The position numbers and the translations under genes are program-made. The notes under the pieces were generated by a model. The model had not been told where the DNA came from. It saw nothing but the letters and a program-made list of their open reading frames with translations, and searched no databases. A DNA stretch of 64,000 nucleotides from JAABRT01 sp038224035 (GTDB taxonomy: Bacteria > Gemmatimonadota > Gemmatimonadetes > Gemmatimonadales > Gemmatimonadaceae). The stretch lies in contig JBBRFQ010000001.1 in assembly GCA_038224035.1 (NCBI GenBank), positions 10,515 through 74,514 of the forward strand, given 5' to 3'. Below, in pieces: positions 53,986 through 61,632 of this stretch; the first letter of the stretch is position 1; the number at the start of each line of letters is the position of its first letter.

Positions 53986-54942
53986 ATGTCTTTCCGCCAG
54001 CCCTCTCGACGGTTGGCTCTCCGGATCACGGGTCTCGCCCTCGCGCTGCTCTCATCAGGCGCGTGTCAGGACAAGAAGGCGATCGCGGAGGCCGAGCGTC
54101 TCGCGATCGAGCTCGCGGCCGCCACGGCCGAGCGCGATTCACTGGCGCAGCTGGTGGGAACGGCGGGTGCGGACAAGGATCGCGCGATCGCTGAGGTCGT
54201 TGATGCCAGCCGATTCGCCGACCAGATCGATGCCGAGCTGCGTCAGGTGCGTGGATTGACGTCCAAGGTACAGCCGCAGGCCGGCGATGAAAGCGGACAG
54301 GCTCAGGCCAGCGCTGCCCGCGCGGACATCCTTGAGCGGCTGAAACAGCTGCGTCAGCGGCTGAGCGCGCGGCAGTCGGACTTGCAGCGTACGCGGGATT
54401 CACTGATCGCCCTGCGGGGCGAATCGTCAGCAGCGGCAGAACTGCTCGACGATTTGCAGGCACGTCTGGCCATGCGCGACCGCGAAATTGTCGCGTTTGA
54501 AACGGAGGTGCGTCAGTTGCGCGAAGCCAATGTCCAGCTCGTATATGAAAAAGCTGCGCTCACGGATACGGTGCGCCAGGTGGAAACGAGCGCGAATCGG
54601 GTGTTCTACGTCGTCGGCACCAAGCAGGACCTGCTGGATCGCAAGATTGTCACGCAGGAAGGGGGCTCGCGTGCGTTGCTCGTGGTACGCCTTGGGCGCA
54701 CGTTGGTCCCGGCGCGTGAACTCGACAACGCTCTCTTCACCAGTGCCGACAAGCGGGAAACGCTCACGATTCCGCTGCCGCGGAGCGATAAGGAATACCG
54801 CATTGTGTCACGTCATAGCGCGCAGTTCATCGAGGCCGATCGCAAGGGCGACGATGGCAGTTTTCGGGGCGCGAGTATTCGCATCACCGACCCGAACGCG
54901 TTCTGGGCTGCGTCGCCCTACCTGATCATCGTCGAGAAGTAA
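53986..54942 (+). CDS. Coiled-coil lipoprotein
   Basis: The 318-residue form starts at MSFRQPSRRLALR; a long open frame before it overlaps the divergent gene. Lipobox SGAC places the anchor at Cys27. Residues 30-190 are heptad-rich coiled coil (AEAERLAIELAAATAERDSL, RADILERLKQLRQRLSARQS, DREIVAFETEVRQLREANVQ). A C-terminal globular domain begins near 205 with NRVFYVVGTKQDLLDRKIV and contains LVVRLGRTLVPARELD and YRIVSRHSAQFIEAD. This domain plan recurs in envelope lipoproteins of Bacteroidota and relatives, some annotated as adhesins, but no activity can be read. The 215-base gap upstream is divergent and shows no clear promoter. Confidence 0.8.
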   Translation: MSFRQPSRRLALRITGLALALLSSGACQDKKAIAEAERLAIELAAATAERDSLAQLVGTAGADKDRAIAEVVDASRFADQIDAELRQVRGLTSKVQPQAGDESGQAQASAARADILERLKQLRQRLSARQSDLQRTRDSLIALRGESSAAAELLDDLQARLAMRDREIVAFETEVRQLREANVQLVYEKAALTDTVRQVETSANRVFYVVGTKQDLLDRKIVTQEGGSRALLVVRLGRTLVPARELDNALFTSADKRETLTIPLPRSDKEYRIVSRHSAQFIEADRKGDDGSFRGASIRITDPNAFWAASPYLIIVEK

Positions 54943-56605
54943 CCCGTCGCCAGCGTTGCACCGTGAGCGCCAGTAACGCGGCGCTCACGGTGAACCACCA
55001 CACCGCGCGCCACAGCGCATCGCGCAGCGGTACGTCCACTCCGGGCAATAGTGGCGGCGGATCGGCGAATCGGATCCACGGCGAGGTCGCGCCATTCGCA
55101 TCGAGCGCTACGGCAAGCACCCACCCGGCGATCAACAGCAGGTGCGCGATCACTTTGTGTTGTACCAATACGTGCACACACAGCGAGAGCACCGTCCACT
55201 GCACGAACGGCACGAGCAGCCACAGCGCACCGAGTCCCGCCAGAGTCCACGGCGGCGCGTACACACCACGCGCGGCGCTCCCGGTCCACGCGGCGGCGAG
55301 CAGTCCCGCCACCAGAGCGGTTTGCGCCATCGCGATGCCGAGCACACGCCCACCTACCAGTACCGCCGTCGGCAGCGGCGCGCTGTGCACCAGCTCCACG
55401 ACCCGCTCATCGTGATCGCGCCACAGCAACTCACCGGCGTAGATCGTGGCGAGGAGAATCAGGAAGAGTCGCGCGTGTTCCTGCACCATCAGCACCAACG
55501 TACCTGCGCCAGCGTCCGGGAGCGCGCCCTGCGCAAACGCGTGCGCCAGCACGTTCAGCAGGCCGAGCGCCGCAATCACACGCCACCCGCGATCGCGCCA
55601 GAGCCAGAAGATGGTGAACTGTGCGATATGGAGCAGCGTGGACTCGTGCGAGGAGAACGGCGTCGCTGTGCGACGCACCGGCCGCTGCGTCGCGGTGACC
55701 GCTGAGTCCGCGTGCGTCCTGACGGCCACGCGCGGCGACGTCGCACGCCAGCCAAGCACCCACGCGCCTGTCACGCCCGCCACGACGAGCCATAGCACGC
55801 GACTCATGCCTACCACGCCGAACCATGGGACCAGCCGAGTGGCGCGCTCGCTGTCCGTCCACGAATCGGACGCCATTTGCACCGCCACCGTACCGAACGG
55901 ATCGAGCAGCGCCGCGACGAGCACGGCCGTGTTCTGCGCGCTGTCAGTGATCGCGTGTGCCTGCCACACCGCCTCGCAGCCCTGCCAGAGGAACAGCAGC
56001 GCCAGCGCCAGCGCCAGTACGGCCAGCAGCCGCTGCGTACGCACTGCGACGGCCGTCAGCACGGTCGCGACCGCCAGAGTGGTGGGCAGCGTCAACGTTA
56101 CCCACGGCCACAGCGCACGAACGAGCACCTCGGCGAATGTCGCATCGCGTTCGACCCACGGCGCCAGAGCGCCCAGCAGGATTCCCCCCACCAGCGCGCT
56201 GTAGACCAGCACCATCACCGCGCAGGCCGCCAGCCATCGCCCGATCATCCAGGCTCGCGGATCGACTGGCGTACTGAAGACGAGGTGATCGGTGCGCCAC
56301 GCCGTATCCCGCAACAAGGCGCTCGCTGTGATCATGGTGGTGATCACTTGTCCGAAGGCGGTGAGCCCGCCCATCGACAGCGTAATCGCGAGCGACGACA
56401 ACTTGGGCAGTGCCCCCCGGTCGCGCACCAACTCGACCGTCCCGCTGCTCACAAAGGCGAAGGTCAGGAGCAGAAAAACGAGTGCGTAGAGCACCGTGGC
56501 CGGCTCGCGTCGCTGTATCCCGAGCTCAAAGCACAACACCGACCAGATCGAGGCGCGCCACGACCCCGACCGGCCAGGATCGCGAAGACGTGACGTCACG
56601 CGCAT
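54926..56605 (-). CDS. ABC-2-type permease-like protein, twelve membrane segments
   Basis: The 559-residue protein consists of two homologous six-helix halves, joined by a cytoplasmic linker around residues 290-330. Each half begins with the ABC-2 coupling pattern: FELGIQRREPATVLYALVF and FTIFWLWRDRGWRVIAALG. ELLWRDHDERVVELVHSAPLP in half two matches the permease part of large ABC-permease/M1-aminopeptidase fusions, but here the chain stops after the twelfth helix with no peptidase domain. No ATPase gene is adjacent. The ATG directly follows the DUF983 stop, so both are probably cotranscribed. The end overlaps the convergent coiled-coil gene by 17 bases. Confidence 0.75.
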   Translation of the reverse strand: MRVTSRLRDPGRSGSWRASIWSVLCFELGIQRREPATVLYALVFLLLTFAFVSSGTVELVRDRGALPKLSSLAITLSMGGLTAFGQVITTMITASALLRDTAWRTDHLVFSTPVDPRAWMIGRWLAACAVMVLVYSALVGGILLGALAPWVERDATFAEVLVRALWPWVTLTLPTTLAVATVLTAVAVRTQRLLAVLALALALLFLWQGCEAVWQAHAITDSAQNTAVLVAALLDPFGTVAVQMASDSWTDSERATRLVPWFGVVGMSRVLWLVVAGVTGAWVLGWRATSPRVAVRTHADSAVTATQRPVRRTATPFSSHESTLLHIAQFTIFWLWRDRGWRVIAALGLLNVLAHAFAQGALPDAGAGTLVLMVQEHARLFLILLATIYAGELLWRDHDERVVELVHSAPLPTAVLVGGRVLGIAMAQTALVAGLLAAAWTGSAARGVYAPPWTLAGLGALWLLVPFVQWTVLSLCVHVLVQHKVIAHLLLIAGWVLAVALDANGATSPWIRFADPPPLLPGVDVPLRDALWRAVWWFTVSAALLALTVQRWRRVTSRR

Positions 56606-57088
56606 TCAGACGTGCGGCAGGTCCCGGTCGCCGAGCTGGCCCGCCTCGTGATGCCAGCGCATCTCAGCTTCCGAAAGCGGACGAATTGCGAGATCCACCG
56701 CCAGCCATGTCGTCTTCGCAAAGGGATAGCACAGGAGACATCCGGCGAGCATCAGGCCGCCGGTGACATACGTCAACAGGTCCCACGGCACATCGGGCCA
56801 CGTGACGAACACAAATCCGCACACGCAGATGAACAGAATGAGTTCAACCGCGATCAGGTTAAACAGATACGCGCCCACAAAATAATCACTCTCGCCGCGC
56901 TCGATGCGCAGTCCGCAGGTCGGACATTGCGGCTTCAGGGCAAAGAACGACGCAAAGATGCCGCGTCCGCCGCAGTTCGGACAGCGCAGCAGCAGTGCGC
57001 GGCCAATCAGGCGCGCGGTCGGCACACGACGTCTCGGCAAGGTGTCCGCCGATTTTGTCGGCTCAACGGGTGCAGGAATCGTGTGCAT
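56606..57088 (-). CDS. DUF983 zinc-ribbon membrane protein
   Basis: The 160-residue protein has a treble-clef/ribbon segment RCPNCGGRGIF and CPTCGLRIERGE at residues 35-65, then GAYLFNLIAVELILFICVCGF and a second hydrophobic hairpin, ending in WLAVDLAIRPL. These are the DUF983 hallmarks. Members are often near cytochrome oxidase assembly genes in other bacteria, but nothing here supports that. It is divergent from carbonic anhydrase with a 41-base gap. Confidence 0.88.
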   Translation of the reverse strand: MHTIPAPVEPTKSADTLPRRRVPTARLIGRALLLRCPNCGGRGIFASFFALKPQCPTCGLRIERGESDYFVGAYLFNLIAVELILFICVCGFVFVTWPDVPWDLLTYVTGGLMLAGCLLCYPFAKTTWLAVDLAIRPLSEAEMRWHHEAGQLGDRDLPHV

Positions 57089-57129
57089 CGGTGTAATCTA
57101 TCGCTCAGCCAATAGCCAAGGACCGCACC

Positions 57130-57771
57130 GTGGGCGTTGCATACGATCAGATCTTCGAAAACAATCGCCGGTGGGTAGCGAGCCGCACCGCTGCAGACCC
57201 GGAATTCTTCAGCGCACTGTCGCGTGATCAGCAGCCGGGTTGGTTGTGGATTGGCTGTGCCGACAGTCGCGTACCGGCGAATGAAATCACCGGCCTCGAC
57301 GTTGGCGACCTGTTTGTGCATCGCAACATCGCGAATCTGGTGCCGAATACCGACCTGAACTCGCAGTCGGTGATCCAGTTCGCCGTCGGCACGTTGCACG
57401 TGGAGCACGTGGTTGTGTGCGGGCACTACGGATGCGGCGGGATTAAAGCGGCTATGCAGCCGGCTGATCTGGGACTGCTGAATCCGTGGCTGCGCAATAT
57501 CCGCGATGTCTATCGCATGCATGCCGCCGAGCTCAACAGCATCGAGGACCAGACGGCGCGCACCAACCGTCTCGTGGAACTCAACGTGACGGAACAGTGC
57601 CGGAACGTGCTGAAAATGGCGGTGGTGCAGCGCCGCTTTCTCGCGGGCGGCACGCCGTTGGTCCACGGCTGGGTGTATGACCTGCACGACGGTCTGCTCA
57701 AGGACCTGCACGTGAATACCGAGGCCCTGCTCACCGAGCTGCGGGCCATCTACGCGCTGCAGCCGGAGTAG
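57130..57771 (+). CDS. Beta-class carbonic anhydrase
   Basis: The 213-residue protein matches E. coli Can: zinc ligands Cys43, His99 and Cys102 (IGCADSRVPA, CGHYGCGG), with the Asp45-Arg47 dyad. NEITGLDVGDLFVHRNIANL, VIQFAVGTLHVEHVVVCGH and NVTEQCRNVLK are typical. It interconverts CO2 and bicarbonate in the cytoplasm. The start is GTG with AAGGA seven bases upstream. Asp45, next to Cys43, can displace the catalytic water in the inactive state of this clade. Confidence 0.96.
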   Translation: MGVAYDQIFENNRRWVASRTAADPEFFSALSRDQQPGWLWIGCADSRVPANEITGLDVGDLFVHRNIANLVPNTDLNSQSVIQFAVGTLHVEHVVVCGHYGCGGIKAAMQPADLGLLNPWLRNIRDVYRMHAAELNSIEDQTARTNRLVELNVTEQCRNVLKMAVVQRRFLAGGTPLVHGWVYDLHDGLLKDLHVNTEALLTELRAIYALQPE

Positions 57772-57783
57772 GCAGGCTCCGGT

Positions 57784-57816
57784 GTCTTGACGGCTAAGAC
57801 GACCGCGCTGGCGGTC
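57784..57816. terminator. Tandem hairpins between convergent genes
   Basis: GTCTT/AAGAC (loop of seven) and GACCGC/GCGGTC (loop GCTG) lie back to back between the carbonic anhydrase and phosphatase stops. Neither has a strong T run. Confidence 0.35.
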
Positions 57817-57824
57817 AGGCCGAG

Positions 57825-59438
57825 TCAGGGCCTCTCGCGGAATGCCTGCGTCAACACACGGCCGTCCACCTTCTCCGTCACGCGCAGGCCGAGCGTCGCG
57901 GCGAGCGTGGGCGCCAGATCCACGACGCGCACCACGCTGTTGTCACGCGCGGACCGGAATGGCGCGCCCCAGAAGATCAGCGGGACATGCGCGTCGTAGT
58001 CGTGCGGACTGCCATGCGTCGCCACATTGCCGCGTCCGAAAATACTGTACGGATTCAGCGTGACCACGGCGGCCACATCCCCACCGGGGCGAAACATGTG
58101 CAACCATCGCCGCGCGATGGCGTCCTGCACGGTGTCGGCCTTGGCCAGCTCGTCAATGAGATCCACGCGCATCACACCCGGAACGGAGCGCGCCGACTTC
58201 GCGAACGCTTCAGCAATATTGCGGATATCGCGATCGCGGCCCCGGATCATCGCGCGATCCACCGAGAACGTGAATCCGTCGAAATCGAGCGCTTCGAGTG
58301 GGAACCGCGCCTGCGAGGCACGCGCCGCCGACGCAGTGATGGCCGGCTGAAACTCATCGAGCATCACGCGATGCGCGCCGCTGTTGTCTACCTGCACGGA
58401 CCGCATGTCCGGGCTGGGCGCGACACCGTGATCGCTCGTCAACGCGATGATCAGCTTGTTCTCACCCAGTCGCGCCGTCAGCGAATCAATGAACGCTCCC
58501 AGCGAACGGTCGAGACGCAGAATATGGTCATGCATCTCCCGCGACTCCGGGCCCCAGCGATGTCCGACCGCATCGGTGGTGGAGAGTGAGACGGCCAGCA
58601 GATCGATGTGGCCACGCTGCCCAAGCTGCATTTCGCGCACCCCGCGCCAGGCAAAATCCAACGTGAGTTCGTCCATGAACGGAAACGAAATGAGCATGTT
58701 GGTGGCCGTCAGCGTGTCGTTCGGCATGTCGTAGGGAAACACGAAGCTCTGACCGAAACTCTCAAAGACCACCGTGTCCGGTTCAGCGTACGCGGAGTCG
58801 GGGAGCAACAGGTCCCACCGACGTCCCGCGAACCGGTTCATCACGGGCTGCTCCGCGTTGAACGCGTTGACCCAGTTCGGAAGCTCGGCGCCGTACCAGG
58901 TGCTGGTGGTAAACGTGCCGTTGGACGACGCATACCAGAACACCGAGTGCTGGCCACGTCCGATCGGCAGAATCGCGCCGCGATCTTTTCGCGAGACCGA
59001 GAGCACGCGCGTCTCCGCATCCGCGCTCACCATCCAGTCGGCGAGGGTCGTTCCGCGAAAACGATCGGGACTCGCGCCCATGCCCGACGCGCCAAGCAGT
59101 GGGCTGTCGTTCGTGTTGACGCCCGCAAGATTCGCGGCGATGCCGGTACTGTAGGGAAATCGGCCGGACAGGATGGAGGCGTGCCCGGGCGCCGTCTCCG
59201 TGATGGCGTGATCGTGGAACGCCTCCGTGAACACCGCGCCCTCCGTGGTGAGCCGGCGCAACCCACCGGTGAGCTGGTCACGCCAGCGGTCGAGGAGCGC
59301 GGGAGTCAGCTGGTCGATCGTGACCACCACGACGAGCGCGGGGGCGGCCGCTCGCCCGGACGGGACGGCCGAGGACGTCTGCTGGGCGTGAGCACAGCCG
59401 GTGGCGATCAGGCTCGCGACAATGAGAAGTCGAATCAC
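57825..59438 (-). CDS. Exported alkaline phosphatase/nucleotide pyrophosphatase-type lipoprotein
   Basis: The 537-residue protein has a lipobox-like ATGC at Cys15. The alkaline-phosphatase superfamily core is clear: VVVVTIDQL with the first metal Asp, ITETAPGHASILSG with the nucleophilic Thr, STTDAVGHRWGPES, LIIALTSDHGVAPSP, and HGSPHDYDAHVPLIFWG. The Thr nucleophile and TAPGHAS context place it with PafA-like phosphatases and NPP phosphodiesterases. It likely releases phosphate from organic esters outside the cytoplasm. It is divergent from the DUF4956-CotH pair with a 92-base gap. Confidence 0.9.
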   Translation of the reverse strand: MIRLLIVASLIATGCAHAQQTSSAVPSGRAAAPALVVVVTIDQLTPALLDRWRDQLTGGLRRLTTEGAVFTEAFHDHAITETAPGHASILSGRFPYSTGIAANLAGVNTNDSPLLGASGMGASPDRFRGTTLADWMVSADAETRVLSVSRKDRGAILPIGRGQHSVFWYASSNGTFTTSTWYGAELPNWVNAFNAEQPVMNRFAGRRWDLLLPDSAYAEPDTVVFESFGQSFVFPYDMPNDTLTATNMLISFPFMDELTLDFAWRGVREMQLGQRGHIDLLAVSLSTTDAVGHRWGPESREMHDHILRLDRSLGAFIDSLTARLGENKLIIALTSDHGVAPSPDMRSVQVDNSGAHRVMLDEFQPAITASAARASQARFPLEALDFDGFTFSVDRAMIRGRDRDIRNIAEAFAKSARSVPGVMRVDLIDELAKADTVQDAIARRWLHMFRPGGDVAAVVTLNPYSIFGRGNVATHGSPHDYDAHVPLIFWGAPFRSARDNSVVRVVDLAPTLAATLGLRVTEKVDGRVLTQAFRERP

Positions 59439-59530
59439 GGAGCGTGTGTGCGAAGGGTTTCAGGGAAACTATCTGTCGAACACCATTTGTGCCGTTGTGG
59501 TCCGGCGCGCGAGGCTCCATTATCGCCGTC

Positions 59531-60547
59531 ATGAACTGGCTTCTCGAGCATCCCCTGTGGCGAAATGCCGTGGCCCGCGTGATCGTTTACTACGCGCTCT
59601 TCGGCACCCTTGCCGCCATCGTGTACCGATACGTCCCCTCAGCCTGGGGCGTGCTCGGCGGCGAGTCGCTGACCGACCTCATGGTGCCGCCCGGCTCCGC
59701 GTCCACGGCTGGTGGACAGGGCCCGACGCCGCTGGCGACCGTTATTGCCATGCTGACCGCGTTTGCCACTTCGCTCCCGGTGGCCTGGATTTATACGCTG
59801 ACGCGGCGCAAGAAGGGCTACCAGCAGTCGATCGTCCAGACGTATCTCATCTTGCCCGTGGTGGTTGCCGGCATCGTGGTGCTCGTCAAATACTCGCTGG
59901 CGCTGGCCTTCTCGCTCGGCGGCATTGTCGCGGCGGTTCGGTTCCGGACGACGCTTGATGACAGCAAGGATGCGACCGGCATTTTCGTGGTGACGGGCAT
60001 CGGCATGGCGGCGGCAGTCGCACCCAGTGTTTCATGGGTGATTTCGGGTGGGTTCAACGCACTCATGCTCGGCTTGTGGTACACCGATTTCGGCCGCCCA
60101 TCGGCTCTCGAAGGCAAGACCGCGGAAAAACGTATGCAACGGGCGCTCGCGGTCGCGAATCGCACCGGCATGTTTGTGGCCAAGCTCGACGATGAAGTGC
60201 TCAAGTCGCTGTCACCGGAGCAACTGGAGGCCATCGCCGACCGAGCGTGGCGCCGTCGCAAACGCAACGCCAGCGACGAGCAGGAGACGGGGGAGCGCGA
60301 AGCACCGGCCGCGTTCGAACATCTGTTGCGCATTCACACGATGGATATCGAGGCGACGCGCGCGGCCGTGGAGCCTTTCTTCAATGGGTATTTCTCCCGG
60401 TGGAAGTTCATGGGCTCGGTGCAGCAGGATGAGTTGCGCATCGCCGAATATGGCGTCACGTTTTCCGAGACCGTGACGATCGGTGTGGTGAGCGATGACC
60501 TTCGCGCCATCCCGGGTACACCTGTCCGCAAACTGGAGCTGCGATGA
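59531..60547 (+). CDS. DUF4956 membrane protein
   Basis: The 338-residue form starts at MNWLLEHPLWRN; earlier codons overlap the phosphatase promoter region. Four membrane segments are followed by the DUF4956 signature FSLGGIVAAVRFRTTLDDSKDATG, then a soluble C-terminal half with a charged helix (WRRRKRNASDEQETGERE). This family is normally encoded with VTC-like polyphosphate polymerases and CotH-like proteins; here the CotH-like gene follows with an ATGA overlap, but no VTC domain protein is present. Confidence 0.82.
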   Translation: MNWLLEHPLWRNAVARVIVYYALFGTLAAIVYRYVPSAWGVLGGESLTDLMVPPGSASTAGGQGPTPLATVIAMLTAFATSLPVAWIYTLTRRKKGYQQSIVQTYLILPVVVAGIVVLVKYSLALAFSLGGIVAAVRFRTTLDDSKDATGIFVVTGIGMAAAVAPSVSWVISGGFNALMLGLWYTDFGRPSALEGKTAEKRMQRALAVANRTGMFVAKLDDEVLKSLSPEQLEAIADRAWRRRKRNASDEQETGEREAPAAFEHLLRIHTMDIEATRAAVEPFFNGYFSRWKFMGSVQQDELRIAEYGVTFSETVTIGVVSDDLRAIPGTPVRKLELR

Positions 60548-61632
60548 TGCCACACATGGCGGGTTGTCACGCGCGATCGTCACGTTCGCGATGGTGGCGT
60601 TCGCGTTTCTCATGCCGCGTGGCGCTCCTGCTGACGGTACTGTTCGCGCCGTCGGCCACAGCGCACGCGCAGCCGCTCTTTCGGACGGATTCGGTGCTGA
60701 CCGTCACGATTACCACCAATCTGCGCGAGCTGATTCGCGAGCGTGACTCCACCGAGTTGCAGTGGTTCGGCGCGGAGTTCGCCTATGCGGACGGCGACAG
60801 CACCGTGACGCTGCCGGTGGAACTGCGGGCGCGCGGGCACTTTCGCCGGCAGCGCTCCAACTGCGAGTTCCCGCCGCTGTTTGTCCGGGTGAAAGACCAG
60901 GACGCGCGCGGCACACAGTTGCAGGGGAATCCGCGCGTCAAGCTGGTCACGCCGTGTCGCCCGGGCAATGACGAGTATCAACAGTACATTCTGCTCGAGT
61001 ATGGCGTGTATCGCACGTACGCTGCACTCAATCCGATTCATCCGCGGACACGTCTGGCGCAGATTACGTATCGCGATTCGAGCGATCGCACCAAGCCGAT
61101 CACGGTGCAAGCCTTCTTCAGCGAAACCGAGGAGGAGGTGGCGAAGGAGTTCGACATGTCACTGCGCGACAATCTCACCGGCGCGCGATTCCGTGATCTT
61201 GACGCCCCCACGCTGCAATCGGTCGCGCTGTTCGCCCTCATGGTTGGCAGTGCGGACTGGTCCATCGGCGGATTGCACAACGTCTATCTGCTGCAGGATT
61301 CGTTGGGCACGTTCCGACCGGTGGCGTACGATTGGGATTGGGTGGGGCTGGTGAGCGCCCGGTACGCCAAACCGGACTACCGCCTTCCCATCAAGTCCGT
61401 CGCAGAGCGTTATTACATGGGGCCCTGCTACACCGCGGAGGAGTGGTCGGGCGGCGTGGCTCGGTATCTTGGCAGCCGTTCAGCCGTCGATGCTGTATGG
61501 AGTGCCATTCCCAACCTGACCGACAACAGGCGCCAACAGGCGGCCCGATATCTGGGAGATTTTTGGAAGATTCTCGAAAACCCTCGCGAGCTCACCAGAC
61601 TCACGAAGTCCTGCCGGCCAGAGGGCAACTGA
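60544..61632 (+). CDS. CotH-kinase-like exported protein
   Basis: The 362-residue protein has a long arginine-rich n-region and a signal core VALLLTVLFAPSATAHAQ. Conserved blocks include VELRARGHFRRQRSNCEFPP, NPRVKLVTPC, YILLEYGVYRTYAALNPIHP, NPIHPRTRLAQITYRD, WSIGGLHNVYLL and VAYDWDWVGLVSARYAKPD. This matches a CotH-like branch; CotH proteins are atypical kinases, and DWDW could represent the metal-binding Asp region. Kinase activity is inferred from the family only. It is the second gene of the DUF4956 pair. Confidence 0.6.
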   Translation: MMPHMAGCHARSSRSRWWRSRFSCRVALLLTVLFAPSATAHAQPLFRTDSVLTVTITTNLRELIRERDSTELQWFGAEFAYADGDSTVTLPVELRARGHFRRQRSNCEFPPLFVRVKDQDARGTQLQGNPRVKLVTPCRPGNDEYQQYILLEYGVYRTYAALNPIHPRTRLAQITYRDSSDRTKPITVQAFFSETEEEVAKEFDMSLRDNLTGARFRDLDAPTLQSVALFALMVGSADWSIGGLHNVYLLQDSLGTFRPVAYDWDWVGLVSARYAKPDYRLPIKSVAERYYMGPCYTAEEWSGGVARYLGSRSAVDAVWSAIPNLTDNRRQQAARYLGDFWKILENPRELTRLTKSCRPEGN

